Source: Liolophura sinensis
Lineage: Eukaryota; Mollusca; Polyplacophora; Chitonida; Chitonidae
Direction of reading: 5' to 3'
DNA length: 64,000 nucleotides
Assembly (NCBI RefSeq): GCF_032854445.1
Contig: NC_088301.1
Location: 22,497,808 to 22,561,807, forward strand
The notes beneath the pieces are model-generated. The model was not told the origin of the DNA, made no database searches, and was given only the letters and a program-made list of their open reading frames with translations. The position numbers were made by a program, and so were the translations under genes. How positions within the stretch are numbered: position 1 is the stretch's first letter; every line of letters begins with the position of its first letter. Of the stretch, positions 36,381 to 47,566 are shown piece after piece.

Positions 36381-36518
36381 GTCTGTCAGCAACCTGCGGA
36401 TGGTCGTGGGTTTCGCCCGGGCTCTGCCCGGTTTCCTCCCACCATAATGCTGGCCGCCGTCGTATAAGAGAAATATTCTTGAGTACGGCGTAAAACACCA
36501 ATCAAATAAATAAATAAA
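36381..36518 (+). mobile_element. SINE-A, 5'-truncated, with 11-bp target duplication
   Basis: Starts at GTCTGTCAGCAACCTGCGGA and ends in (AAAT)n. It is flanked by a perfect TATTTCAGATA duplication (36370-36380 and 36519-36529), so truncation happened at insertion. Confidence 0.93.
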
Positions 36519-36529
36519 TATTTCAGATA

Positions 36530-37184
36530 TATTGTCCTTATATAACATAATACGTATTAAATCGAAGTGAAAAGAAAAAATATTTTTGAAGAGGTGCTGA
36601 ATAGCATCTTCCAAAATACGAACGTAGTTTAGTATAGGAAATGCCAAACAGGTAACTCATGGATGGTTTCAATTGTTCCATGTCGTAAACATAGGCAATT
36701 GTTAGTTTCCAGGACTAGAGACTGTCTGAACACCAATGTTTAATCTATCCACACGGATCAGTTATTAAAACGCTTCTTTGCTCCTACATGCCAAGGATAT
36801 TAAATGTTAAGCGCTATTCAGGTAAATTCCGTGTCTTGCTTACATTGATGCATATCTAATAAAGATTGGACGAGAATGACGTGATCTCCGAATGTGTGAG
36901 AAGTTAGTAGCATACATCATTCGTGCAAAATATGGGTATATACAGACGTTCATTTCATCCTTTGATTGTTCAAAAATAAAAACCGTCTTGCACATTTCGA
37001 ATGGCAATTTTTTTCTGAAGATACGTCGAGTTACGTTAACGGTTCTGTTAACGGTATTTATTTTTTTTGGTGGGGGGGGGGGGCTACTTTCAAGACATTT
37101 TCGGTTATAACATGACGGTGTAACCCTATAGCATGCTGGCTCTAAGGCTTAGATATTTATAGTGCTGCCTCACTGGAATACAAT
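36530..37184. other. No gene seen; (G)12 run
   Basis: A poly(G) run at 37072-37083 follows a T8 run. No exon. Confidence 0.5.
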
Positions 37185-37258
37185 GTCATCATATGTCGTC
37201 ATATGACTGAAAAATTGTTAAGTACTAACGTTAAACCCCAAGCACTCACTCACTCATA
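37185..37258 (+). mobile_element. SINE-B 3' end fragment
   Basis: CGTCATATGACTGAAAAATT, GTTAAGTACTAACGTTAAAC and CCCAAGCACTCACTCACTC. This is the 3' end of SINE-B with its CACT tail, in plus orientation. Confidence 0.8.
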
Positions 37259-37929
37259 TCCAATGCACCCAGCCCAAGTGTACAAAGACACCCCCGTGTC
37301 GACCCGTACTTGGCAGTTATAATTAACCCATGTATTTGTATGGTTGGGGTTATTCATGTATGGAGAAGGTTTTCCTTATAAGATGAATACAGGTGTGCTT
37401 TATGAGTGCAGGGCCCAGTTCTTCGAAAGTGTATTAGCTTATACCGGTATTAAGCCATATTTTATATGTAAGATTTTAACCAAATTCGGCAACCATTGTA
37501 GTAGAAAGTATAACAACAGCAACTTTAGTTTATATTTATTATACTGTTACGCAATCACATTTGGGCTAGGTATCCTACTGGCGATGTGGTTTTAAGTTAA
37601 ATCTGGTATTAAGTTTTAAAACAGTTTTGAACAACGGGGCCCAGGAAAACTCCGGCCTTTGGCAAGCAAATGAAACGTTTCCCAATTGTGACGTCACTCG
37701 TATTGATAAAGGGAAGTAGCCGCCAACGAATTTCATGTAAGACCACGTGATAAACGACCACACCCATTGTCGACCGCTTATTGCCACTAACCCCGATCCC
37801 CACCCCCACCCCCACCCGCAGAATAGTGAAATCTTGCCGAAATTGAACATACACTTCATGTTTCCAGTAGTGCTTGAAAAACATTCAAACACATTAAGCA
37901 CTGGGACATGCACGACATACTGTATTCCT
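37259..37929. other. No gene seen; (CCCCA)n stretch
   Basis: CCCCACCCCCACCCCCACCC at about 37798 is a short C-rich tandem repeat. Open frames on both strands here are low complexity. Confidence 0.4.
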
Positions 37930-37931
37930 TA

Positions 37932-38482
37932 AAGGAGAAGAAAATTTAAATATCAATCAAATATTGAAAAGAGTATGCATTTCCTCGCAGGTTCATGCCA
38001 TAAAAAATATTCTAATATGTACCTCAGGCTGATAAATTATAAATAAAGTAAGTGCCAAAATCCGCTGTAGGCGACTCCATTTTGCCTAAGAACTAGTCCT
38101 GAAGTCTTCTGTGTTAGGAGGAGAATTGCCGTCGGAAACCGATGAAGTGCAGTTCGTACATTTCCGGTAGAACTCTTCCGCCCAGAAGGTAGCAAACAGT
38201 ACAGGTCGTTTTCCGCTTGACGATCGGGAAACCGGAAAGTTGGACGCAGGTTCCAAGTTTACACTAACAAGCCGACTCTCATTGGCTGAGTGGCAACACA
38301 CCTCTAGCGTAAATTACAGAGTGTTAAAGATGGAGGACGAAATTTATGTCAGCTTTGCCATTTTCAGACTTTACGTGTGTGGCGCGGAAAAAATCGCAAA
38401 ATTATGCAGCAGGCACCACCAGATTGAAAAAAATTTGCTCTTTTCAGCCCATTGTGTCATTGTTTTAAGCTTTCTTCTCCTT
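37932..38482. mobile_element. MITE-D, TA-flanked nonautonomous DNA transposon
   Basis: Perfect 12-bp inverted termini AAGGAGAAGAAA (37932) and TTTCTTCTCCTT (38471-38482), extended imperfectly by TTAAA, with TA on both sides (37930 and 38483). The 551-bp length and TA target fit a Tc1/mariner-like or related MITE. The interior contains a CCAAT-type ATTGGCT (38280) and an ATG frame (MEDEIYVSFAIF) with no recognised homology. Confidence 0.75.
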
Positions 38483-38484
38483 TA

Positions 38485-39692
38485 AAGGAGGTGGTCCTGC
38501 AAATATAGAACTTCAAATGAAGGCTTTAAATCCATCAATAATTACATTTAATCTTTTACCATAATCTCAGAAAATTAAGAGAAATTTAAGCTTACTGTGG
38601 ATTAATATGGTACGATATATAGATTTGGATAACTGTTCCATTCAACAGAATGTTCCACAACTCGAAATGTTTATGTTAAAGTTATATGAAAGGGTTGACA
38701 GTTTTTTTTGTTTGTTTATTAAAACGTTGGAGACATTTTTGGTTATTTTGAGGCTTTTCTGTCTATAGGTAGAATCCCCAACTGTCAAGGCTTTGAACTT
38801 AGATAACTTAAGTTCAAAACAAAAACAAAAAATCAAAACACACTTGCTTGCCCTTTATCTCTCACAGAGACCAGTTTATTGTCTTCCGCTTATTACAACG
38901 CTCTAACTCTGCATGTGGTTCCCTGCAGAAGAGAAAAATAAACATTCAAACACTTCCTATGAGCAGTTCTATGAGCCGAGTTTGTAGCCTTTGTATAGCT
39001 TACGACGTATGGTTATGTGGACCTGAGCCCTGTAATACGAATTTGTCCCTACGTTTGTAGCTGTCACAAGGCCAAGTATCACCTATAGAAGGGTGGCATG
39101 ACCAACTTTTGGTAACAATATTGGGGTACTATGGTTATACCAGCCCATGTTAACAAGACTCTAGGGCTACCTGGCTATAGTTCTGTCAAGGTGATGACCT
39201 CACGTGAAACCTCCCTATATCTCAAGACATAAGACTTAATGTAGTTTTAAGTATAGGTTACCTTGTCGGTACGCCTATGTAAAGTACCTGCCAAGACTAT
39301 ACAATGGCAATAAAGGAAAGGCCGTCTACATATAATTGGGGTAATGGCTTGTCGTCAATGGTTAGGTTCATATTATAAGCGCTACGACATAGCATGTCTT
39401 TACTCGAGGGCAGGTATCACGAAGTCTAGTGTACGAAGATTATCCCTTATGAAGTAACGTCATCGTCTTACTGTGTGTGTTTCATTTAAATGTTATAACC
39501 TGCAGATGAATAGCAATATAACCATTTCTTTAGTGCAGTTCGAAGTTTCACTTATTCCGTGGTATATTTAAGCGTACATAGGAGGAGTTAACCGAAATAT
39601 ATGTGTTGTCCTTGGTCTGGAACTTTACACACCTCTGTCAAAATTGAAAGAAAACCGAAATCGCCACCACGTTATCAATCAGTGGAGTTACC
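38485..39692. other. No recognisable feature
   Basis: Non-coding. No repeat family assigned. Confidence 0.4.
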
Positions 39693-39704
39693 TCCATAAT
39701 CCGA

Positions 39705-39967
39705 CAGGCCTCCGTGGCTCAGTTGGATAGCGCGTTAGCGCAGCGTAATTACCCAGCAGCCTCACATCAATGCGGTTGCTGTGAGTTCAAGTCCAGCTCA
39801 TGCTGACTTCCTCTCTGGCCGTACGTGGGAAGGCCTGCCAGCAGCCTGCGGATGGTCGTAGGTATCGTAGGCTCTGCCCGGTTTCCTCCCACCATAATGC
39901 TGGCCGCCGTCGTATAAGTGAAGTATTCTTGAGTACGGCGTAGAAAACTAATCAAATCAAAATCAAA
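39705..39967 (+). mobile_element. SINE-A, full length, with 12-bp target duplication
   Basis: The head GTGGCTCAGTTGGATAGCGC and B box GAGTTCAAGTCC are intact. The tail is AATCAAATCAAAATC. It is flanked by perfect TCCATAATCCGA copies (39693-39704 and 39968-39979). Confidence 0.95.
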
Positions 39968-39979
39968 TCCATAATCCGA

Positions 39980-40497
39980 GAGCGCAGATATGTCGTGACA
40001 TCCTGCTTAATGTTTTCCCTTTAACATAGCGCATCTCACGGCTTCGTAAGATTTCCAGATTAAAAATTAATTTGTTTTGCCAAGCATATCAGATAAAAAT
40101 GGCTGTGGCCGTTTAGCTCTGTATTCACCACTATCCAAGATTACTCAGGTTACACTATTAGATTTGTTTTCTTGTAAAAGTTGCAGTGATAGCCTATTGG
40201 TTAGTGACCGATTGACTGTAGCCAGACAAACGATGGCTACTGATATTTTATTTTAACCCCACTCCCGAGAATATTTAAGGTGTGTGTGGTTTATAGGTTG
40301 ATGAAACCTCAACACCGAACATCCTGACTTAAAGCACCAGCATAAACAACTACAGTGGGATTTGAACACAGGATCGTTTCGGACAAGGCCTTGTCATTTT
40401 TCAGAACAATTGCAAATGAGACAGAGTGGCTATAGTTTTATTCTTAAGCAGAATTAACCCACTTCGCAAATTCGTTCACGAAGTCCTTCTAAAACTC
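39980..40497. other. No recognisable feature
   Basis: Non-coding. Confidence 0.4.
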
Positions 40498-40556
40498 CCT
40501 CGACTGAAAAATTGTTAAGTACGACGTTAAACCCCAAGCATTCCCTGATTCATTCT
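40498..40556 (+). mobile_element. SINE-B 3' end fragment
   Basis: CTGAAAAATTGTTAAGTACG followed by ACGTTAAACCCCAAGC. Same end as 37185-37258, with a decayed CACT tail. Confidence 0.75.
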
Positions 40557-41299
40557 GAAACTCTTGGCCATTGACCACAGGCTTTATCCCATATGTTGTT
40601 GTTTTACTGTACGGTAATGATAATGATATACGGTCAGTTCTGTCTAAATTCTGTCTTTAACCAGGATCGCTAACACGCCAACTGGATAATTGCTAATATA
40701 ATGACACTTACCAACGGGGGAATCGTTAATTCTCCAGCCCCTTTGACTTGTGAATCACTAATACTCCAACTATTTGCCAATCTCATTGGAGATAATCTCT
40801 GTTAAACACCAAAAGATTGTAATCAAAACCGAAATGGTCTTTTTGGTATTAGTTAACTATGTGCCACTATTATACCTATACTAAAAACATGAAATAAAAC
40901 CGAAACAAAGGGAAACACTTTGCATATCGCCCTTGGCTTAAAACCACACACAGTCCACAGAATAGTGCAAACAACTGGCCACACATGGATGCTAATGATT
41001 CGCATGCAAACTAACGCAGGATTTTTAACGATTTTTAAACAGACCACTGCATTCACAATAGTATTAGTCCGTGTCTAGATTCCCTGTCTGCCGGGATGAG
41101 GTAAACACTAATTCTATCTCAATATTGACTCTGTGGTGGAAGAGTTTCAGAGCATCACGTTTCTCAGATCAATCGCAACTGTAATTTGCTAGAAACATCC
41201 TTTTGGCAGCCCCGTTCTGGAACTGATTAAAAAGACTTGTTAATAAGGGATTAATGTATTCTCTTTACTTTTTTTTTCTCTTTTTCTATTTTATTGCAG
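40557..41299. other. Intron end upstream of the KCNE-like exon
   Basis: The last 35 bases form a strong polypyrimidine tract (from about 41265) closing with TTATTGCAG|A. No coding exon was recognised upstream, so the preceding exon or exons are probably 5' untranslated. Confidence 0.5.
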
Positions 41300-41302
41300 A
41301 TT

Positions 41303-41332
41303 ATGGATAACGACAAGACGGTTGTGTCATGA
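41303..41332 (+). promoter_or_regulatory. Upstream ORF overlapping the KCNE-like start codon
   Basis: A nine-codon ORF begins four bases into the exon. Its ATG is in strong context (A at -3, G at +4), and its TGA stop (41330-41332) overlaps the main ATG (41329-41331) as ATGA. This arrangement would let ribosomes reinitiate and would normally damp translation of the main frame. Confidence 0.55.
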
Positions 41333-41826
41333 TAATCGATACAAACGACACAAACACGGCAGACCTATATTACGATGCGGACGCTCACGTCGTTCTGGGA
41401 ATTTCAGAAGGATCGCGGATCAATACAACGGGCGATCTGGGAACTGCTTTAGGTGTGACGTCATCCACCGTATCAACCAACAAGCACGACTCTCACGAGT
41501 TCGACGCCTTCCTCTATATTATTATTGTTCTCTCCTTTTACGCTATAAGCATGGTGTTGCTAATGATAAAATACATCAGACGGGAGGAAGAAGAACTCTC
41601 ATTGGATTATTACTACGAAGAATTTGTGAAACGTGAAAAATTCCAAAATTATCGTCTTCGAAATCTGGAAGCGCTAGAAAGAACTCGTCGCTTTATTGCG
41701 CAGAAAGGTCATTTGGTAGGTAATCTGGTTTCCACAACGACTGCCAATCAAGAATCGCCTGGCACAAGTAGTTCGGAAACAACGTTCTGTTTGACATCGT
41801 GGAAATGTCGAGAGACAGCCGTGTAG
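41329..41826 (+). CDS. KCNE (MinK)-like single-pass membrane protein
   Basis: A 165-residue type I membrane protein resembling KCNE/MiRP accessory subunits, which assemble with voltage-gated K+ channels and alter their gating. It has no signal peptide. The N-terminal 60 residues carry two N-glycosylation sequons (NDT at 6, NTT at 32). One TM segment spans about 61-81 (FLYIIIVLSFYAISMVLLMI), followed at once by KYIRREEEE, comparable to the juxtamembrane YIRSK region of KCNE1. The cytoplasmic tail is charged, then Ser/Thr-rich, and ends ETAV, a class I PDZ ligand. The start is fixed by an in-frame TAA at 41308. The whole frame lies in one exon after the acceptor at 41299, as in vertebrate KCNE genes. 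Family membership is inferred from topology and motifs. An unrelated small membrane protein is the alternative. Confidence 0.65.
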   Translation: MIIDTNDTNTADLYYDADAHVVLGISEGSRINTTGDLGTALGVTSSTVSTNKHDSHEFDAFLYIIIVLSFYAISMVLLMIKYIRREEEELSLDYYYEEFVKREKFQNYRLRNLEALERTRRFIAQKGHLVGNLVSTTTANQESPGTSSSETTFCLTSWKCRETAV

Positions 41827-42295
41827 CAGGCGCTAACGAATCAGCCATTAACAACGCTGTGATGATGTGAAGTGGGATCTATATTTACACTGAAAAGACG
41901 AAGAAGAATGAAGGCTGTCAAAAGTATTACCTTTTTTGTATACAGCTTAACTACACATGCACACCAAGTTTTTACTCACGATAATATCGCTATTTTCACA
42001 GTACACGTTTTATTCTGATGTAATTCACATGACATTTCACGTATATCTCTTTTTCATCAGTTGTTTGTAACAAAAGTTTAAGATGTTATACGAGTAGAGT
42101 TTTATGATATACATGTTTGAAAATTTTGAATTCCATTTAAATCATGTGCCAATTTGCCTTGCATACTGATATCTCAGTGTTGTGTTAAACGATGTTTATC
42201 GTGTTGATCCTCCATAACACTTATATAAATACAATTCCATTTCCATAGCAAATGTATTGCAGTATGTAAATAAACCTCATGTTGCCAAAATATGA
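41827..42295 (+). other. 3' UTR of the KCNE-like gene
   Basis: About 450 bp after the stop lies AATAAA (42269-42274) in an AT-rich context. This is a plausible cleavage site for the transcript. Confidence 0.5.
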
Positions 42296-42930
42296 TGGAT
42301 ACTTTTAATACAAAGTATGAATTGCGCGTATATAGCTTTCTGTTCTAAATTGGGGGAATATCACTGTTATAGATGGTGCGTTTCTGATGATATAGTAGCT
42401 GATAACGTCCATTTTGGAATCGCATATTGCGCGTCTTTGGCGTTGGCACGAAAGCACGAATGTCGCGGTTTTATTAACATTGCGCCCACCGCGCTGGGTC
42501 ACTAAAATCGCCGGCCCGATGTCAATTATCACTCGCCATATAAAGGACACCTATATCACATTTTCTATTGGCCTAAAATCCTTAGATTCGTACTCATAAA
42601 ATATTATTTTTGGTCTATGAATTGTATGGTATTTTTGAACTACAATCTTTAAGTCAAAAAGTAGCGTAGAACGAGAAAACAAGTTATCAAATCTCCACAT
42701 AATATAGTGCATCTAGCTGGATGGTGTTATTACGTTATGGTCGCAGCTCTGGTTTGACTCGCTATACTGTACATCTTTAATTACGTTCATATATACAGAT
42801 ATACTACAGCCCGTGAGTTAAAAAGTTGTACCGTACCAAGCTGTATAATACTTTGTTCCATTATACTTTATCACGCTGTAACACACATACACACTGAAAT
42901 AAACACTAACACAAACACACGCTGCCTCAG
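42296..42930. other. No recognisable feature
   Basis: Non-coding. Confidence 0.4.
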
Positions 42931-42934
42931 TGAA

Positions 42935-43850
42935 ACGTTCGACATGCCAATCACGTATGAAATGCTGCCCTGTTATAGCACATCATTCAAAACCCATCCG
43001 ACATACCATTCAAACATACAATGCTGATTCGATGAAGCCTCATGCGGGACCCACCCGACATACCACTCAGACATACAATGCTGCTTTGCTGAAGCATTAT
43101 AACGGACCCATCTGACATGCTGCTCACATATATAATGCTGTTTTGCTGAAGCATTATACGGAACCCATCCGACATGTGATAAACTCATATAATGCTGCTT
43201 TGCTGAAGCATTAGACAGAACCCATCCTGGAGCTTCCGTGGTTCAGTTAGTTAGCGCGCTAGCGCAGCGTAATGAAACAGAAGCCTCTCATCAATGCGGT
43301 CGCTGTGAGTTCAAGTCCGGCTCATGCTGGCCTCCTGCCCGGCCGTCCTCGGGCTTTACCCGGTTTTCTCCCACCATAATGCTGGCCACCGTCGTGAAAT
43401 ATTCTTGGGTACGGCGTAAAACACCAATCAAATAAAAAAAAAAAAAGAAGATAAGAACCCATCCGACATGCCTCTTACACGTGCAATACCGCCTCGATGA
43501 AGCATTATGCAGAACCCATCCGACAGGCCAAACACACATACAATGATACTTTGCTGAAGCCATTTACGGAACCCATTCGACATTCGACATGCTACAAACT
43601 CATGCAATGCTGTTTTGCTAAAGCATTATACGTAACCCATATTGGTGGGAGACAAGCGGTCTTCGAAGAATGTTTGACTGAACAGACAGCCGAATGATCT
43701 CGTACTGTCACCAAAGTCTCACGAACACTGGAGGGGTGCATGGGAACATTATGCGGAATACATATAGCGTATAGTACACTCAGGATATACAATGGTGCCT
43801 CGATCACTAAAGCATTATGCGGAACCCAGCAGACATGCAGGTCAAGATTC
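42935..43850. repeat. 57-bp satellite with internal hairpin, split by a SINE
   Basis: The unit is ACCCATCCGACATG, a variable stretch, ACATACAATGCTGCTTTGCT, then GAAGCATTATACGGA. About five units precede and four follow the SINE at 43228-43453, and a detached unit lies at 43800-43850. Each unit contains AATGCT and AGCATT as an inverted pair separated by about 10 bases. Confidence 0.85.
43228..43453 (+). mobile_element. SINE-A with 11-bp target duplication inside the 57-bp satellite
   Basis: Head GTGGTTCAGTTAGTTAGCGC, B box GAGTTCAAGTCC, an internally shortened body, and tail AATCAAAT then poly(A). It is flanked by perfect AGAACCCATCC copies (43217-43227, 43454-43464). Confidence 0.93.
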
Positions 43851-43854
43851 TCAA

Positions 43855-45164
43855 CAACAGCAGCACTGTAGACGAGGGTCATATTAAATGGAAGGACAGT
43901 AAAAGTTATAACTATCGTACTTCTTCTAAAATTTGGTACATCTGGTCAGCTCATTTTAGCCAATATATATTTAATTCTAACAGGAATACTGAGTTTCTTT
44001 TTTCTCACACAGTTAGACCATCTAATGAACAACATACTCATATCTTTACTTTTTCAAAAGGCTGGCAAAGAAATGTAATATTTTGCTCTCAACACTACTA
44101 ATATCTATCCCAAATTTCAGAAGAATTAAGGTGTGCTGGAACCCAGGACAACGCCTATGGCGAGTGAGAGAAATAAAAACGATCAAACTGTAGGTTTGCG
44201 CAGATTTAGGAGCAACCAATGTATGTATGAGTTGTTGTCGATGGTCAGGAAGACGCTAACGCTCCGGTAAACACAAATGGTCTCGACCTTCACAGTACAG
44301 TGAGGAAACAAACATGTTTACATGTGTAGCTAAAAAGGGCCATGTCGAACACCCATAAAAAAAGGTCAACATGCAAATCACATATACCTGTTTACATACG
44401 GTTTCCGCTCTTCGCGACATCGCTATTTTAAGATACGAATTTCACGTTTTATGGGTTACGCAAAAAGCGCATTTTCTTAGTAGCACGTGCTCAAAATTAA
44501 TAAAGTGATTCCCCTTTAAACGAGAAGAAGCAAAAGTGTACAGTCGATGACAATTTCATTCAAACTCCGTGAGTTTCTCGAATGGATCTATACATCCGAA
44601 CATATTATACGGTATAAAAAACACTAATATAAAAATCTGAATTTTGCCAAATTCACCCAAAAATGTCTAAAATCGATCTCTAACTAATTCAGTTAACAGT
44701 ATTAATTGTCACATAATGTGCTTTGAATATGTTACGTGCATCAGGCTTAGAATTGGATGTCGAAAAAGGTCATTTTGGGGGTAAGTGGAAATTTACAGTA
44801 CACCATCAGTTTTAATGCAATTTGCAGGATCACAAGGAAATTGGCAAGATCCCACTAGGTTATCTCCCTTGAAAATAGATTCTTATCTATACGGGCACAA
44901 ATGTGACATCCCCAATCATGTAACATCATTTGAAGTTATGCATACAAGTACGGTATGCGTACCTAATCGTATTAACATTAATGACCCTTTTACTGACATT
45001 TTACAAACCACATCCAATTACAAGGACTTTACTGTCAAAGCATTAGTTAACAAGTTGGCTTGCTAACTGGATGTCTCTTTCAACATTATTCCAGATATGC
45101 ATTTGAGGTATTTCACAAAGGTGTGTTGTCGAAGACGACGTACTTCACTATTTGATTTAAAGAG
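43855..45164. other. No gene confirmed
   Basis: Two plus frames (43817-44101 and 44785-45066) have ordinary composition but no recognised domain, no conserved start context and no splice signals. A CCTTTAAACGAGAAGAAGCA word at 44512 resembles the MITE-D terminus. Confidence 0.35.
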
Positions 45165-45410
45165 ACTATCCCGGATAGTATTCTGTGCAAATTCTTGTAG
45201 AATATAGCTTAAATAATTATATCTTTCACAAAATAGCAGCCCTTGTTCACCTGTCACCGTTCAAAAATCGATAATAAAGTTCCCAAAATTTATAAAGCGG
45301 GTCGAAATATATATAACTGTTTCAAACTTTAGAATCATTTTAACGCTATAAATAGTACTGTTCTGAGTCTGATATTTACCAAACGGCAATAATTTTAAGT
45401 CATTCTTGAT
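45165..45410. mobile_element. MITE-C second copy, diverged
   Basis: The left end TATCCCGGATAGTATTCTGT matches the MITE-C terminus. The interior CGTTCAAAAATCGATAATAA, AGTTCCCAAAATTTATAAAG and GCGGGTCGAAAT parallels 9705-9760. The right terminus is not recognisable. Confidence 0.45.
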
Positions 45411-46079
45411 TTGATATGATTTGGTTTAGCGAATATGAATTTTTTGACCACTCCTTTTTAGCCTATTTATTAATTCCATTCGTATTTACCGGCGTGAACA
45501 ATATGTTTTGTTTACAAGACGGCAGTCAGGCGTAAAGGCCAATCAAACCGGAATGCCCAACGCCTTTCGATAGGTGCCTGAAAAATTCCTGATATTGCCA
45601 CAGTCAACCAGAGAGTTTTAGCTTCCAACATGCGACATTGTTGATCAGTCCGTTTTTCTTTCTAATCTTATTGTCAATTCAAGATGCTACCAGACAGAAA
45701 TGGGTCACGTGAAAGTTCTTTCCGTCTAGGACACAAGGGAAAATGGAAATGTCGCGAGAAAAATGACGTAGCATCGGTTATGATCCAATCAAATATCTGG
45801 ATGTGGCAGTTTGAAATGACTGCAGAGGAATGCGAAGTTGAGCTATAAGTTTACCACCCAGGAAGCATGGGTGTTTGCATACTTCCGTACTTACAAAAAT
45901 TGAACGCATGAGCTGTGAAGCTGGTCTACGTACTGTGTTCAGATCGTGCAGATGTAATTCAGAGTTAACATTTAACGCCTGATACACAGGTTGGGGACGG
46001 GTCGGCCGTTCATCGGTTTGGATATAACGTTACCAAACATGAGAATACTTGCACTTACCATAACGTGTGTAAGACACCT
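45411..46079. other. No recognisable feature
   Basis: Non-coding. Confidence 0.4.
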
Positions 46080-46294
46080 ACACTCAAAAAAATAATCCGT
46101 TCATTTTATTTTCTGAGTGTTGCTAGAATGTATTCGTTAAAACAACTCAATATCGTGTTAGTCTAATAGAATCTTCATGTTGAATTAATAGAAAAAAATG
46201 TATTAAACAATAAATCTGTTACAATAGAAGAATATATTCCAGCGTCACTCAGAAAACAGGCTTTCTGTTAAAATTAACATTTTTTTTTGAGTGT
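46080..46294. mobile_element. MITE-A reference copy (palindromic)
   Basis: Begins ACACTCAAAAAAATAATCCG and ends TTTTTTTTGAGTGT. The arms are inverted over much of their length: left CTGAGTGTTGCTAGAATGTA against right (reverse complement) CTGAGTGACGCTGGAATATA. It has no coding capacity. Such near-fully palindromic elements are usually moved by a transposase elsewhere in the genome, and the superfamily cannot be told from this sequence. Confidence 0.8.
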
Positions 46295-46295
46295 C

Positions 46296-46453
46296 TGAAA
46301 GCCGGATACATCATCACCCGATTTTTAAACGAAGCGATGACACGGTAGCTCTAAGATGCTCGATGGCGGGAGGCGATGTGATGGCCATTGTTGAGCGATA
46401 CTATACAAGCGATGACACAAAGGCTTGATGATTGCCTTATTAACCGGCTTTCA
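46296..46453. mobile_element. MITE-B short copy, directly abutting MITE-A
   Basis: TGAAAGCCGGATACATCATC at the left and GATGATTGCCTTATTAACCG then GCTTTCA at the right form inverted ends. The core contains CGAAGCGATGACACGG, CTCGATGGCGGGAGGCGATG and CAAGCGATGACAC. Confidence 0.7.
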
Positions 46454-47566
46454 TATAAGCAACATGCAGATATACACAACGCATTCACTATGAAATCCTG
46501 AATTTCGCTTCCCCGCTATCTCGATATTCGTGCTTCAGGTGACGTAGCAAAAGGTAGCGAAAAGGTCCACCATTGGCTCCCATATATAGCATACATTGAT
46601 ACACTGGTGTCAGTAAACAAGCATCCCATGTACAGGCAAACAATGTATCCGTCATGTCAAAGCTTTTGTATATATAGTCAGGCCCGTGTGCTGTTAAATA
46701 AATTGCAGATACATGATGTTTTTCAATGTCGGGTGATAATTACATCCACTGACATGTATAATCATATGTGTGTCTCACATGTAATAAGTACCTGTCCGAC
46801 AAATTGCATTAAAAAATGTGCCCCTACGTTTAAACGTTTGAGTACGTGAGAGTAACAACCAAACTCTATATTAGAAGTGAAACTGACATCCAGACCGGAT
46901 CTAACACCTGTCGTGAGTGTCGTCTGGCTCCGACCCAGGTGAAATTGATGATGTCCAGCTGTGTGACAGGGGTGACATTTAGAACAATAAAAATCAATTA
47001 CCAGGTAGGCGTTCAGTAAAGCATTGACCAATCATACAGTCATGTCTGATGGGGAGCAGATACTTACCACCCATGCGCCGGGCCTGGCATGGACCTTCCC
47101 TTTTCGGCACCACACAGAGACAGCCTTCCATCTGTCAATCAAGTATTGATACATTTTATTGTGTCTAATGTAAACCGTTAGGCGTGCAGTGAAATGATAT
47201 TTTTAAAGATATGTCAAAGAATGTTCTTGTTCCTTTACAAAGACACTTTACAGTAACACAGACATTAGCCTTGGTGCGAGTCCTTGGCTCCAGTCTAATT
47301 CTTAACGTAAAATTACGCCCTGTAAGATCTGGTCACAGTAGATTTACGGCCTTCAAGATCTGAACACAGCATGCAGACGGAGGGGCATATGCAAATACCC
47401 AGTTTCCGCGGTGGTAGAACTATCCCTCGCCTTGTTACTGACAAACTTCCCCACGTGTGACACCTGGGAAGAGCACTGGATCCAATGATATTTCGAGAAA
47501 AGTGAAACTAAACATATAACAAAACGTTGAATAACATGAAAACATATCTCTTAGTGGAACGCCTAA
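46454..47566. other. No recognisable feature
   Basis: Non-coding. No repeat family assigned. Confidence 0.4.

Noticed and set aside
37575-37913. Gly/Trp-rich minus frames
   Set aside because: Created by the (CCCCA)n stretch. Competing frames on both strands.
41322-41636. 104-codon frame overlapping the KCNE-like gene
   Set aside because: Out-of-frame shadow of 41329-41826. Arg/Leu-rich composition typical of a shifted frame.
44785-45066. 93-codon plus frame
   Set aside because: Reasonable composition, but no ATG of good context, domain or splice signal. Left unannotated.
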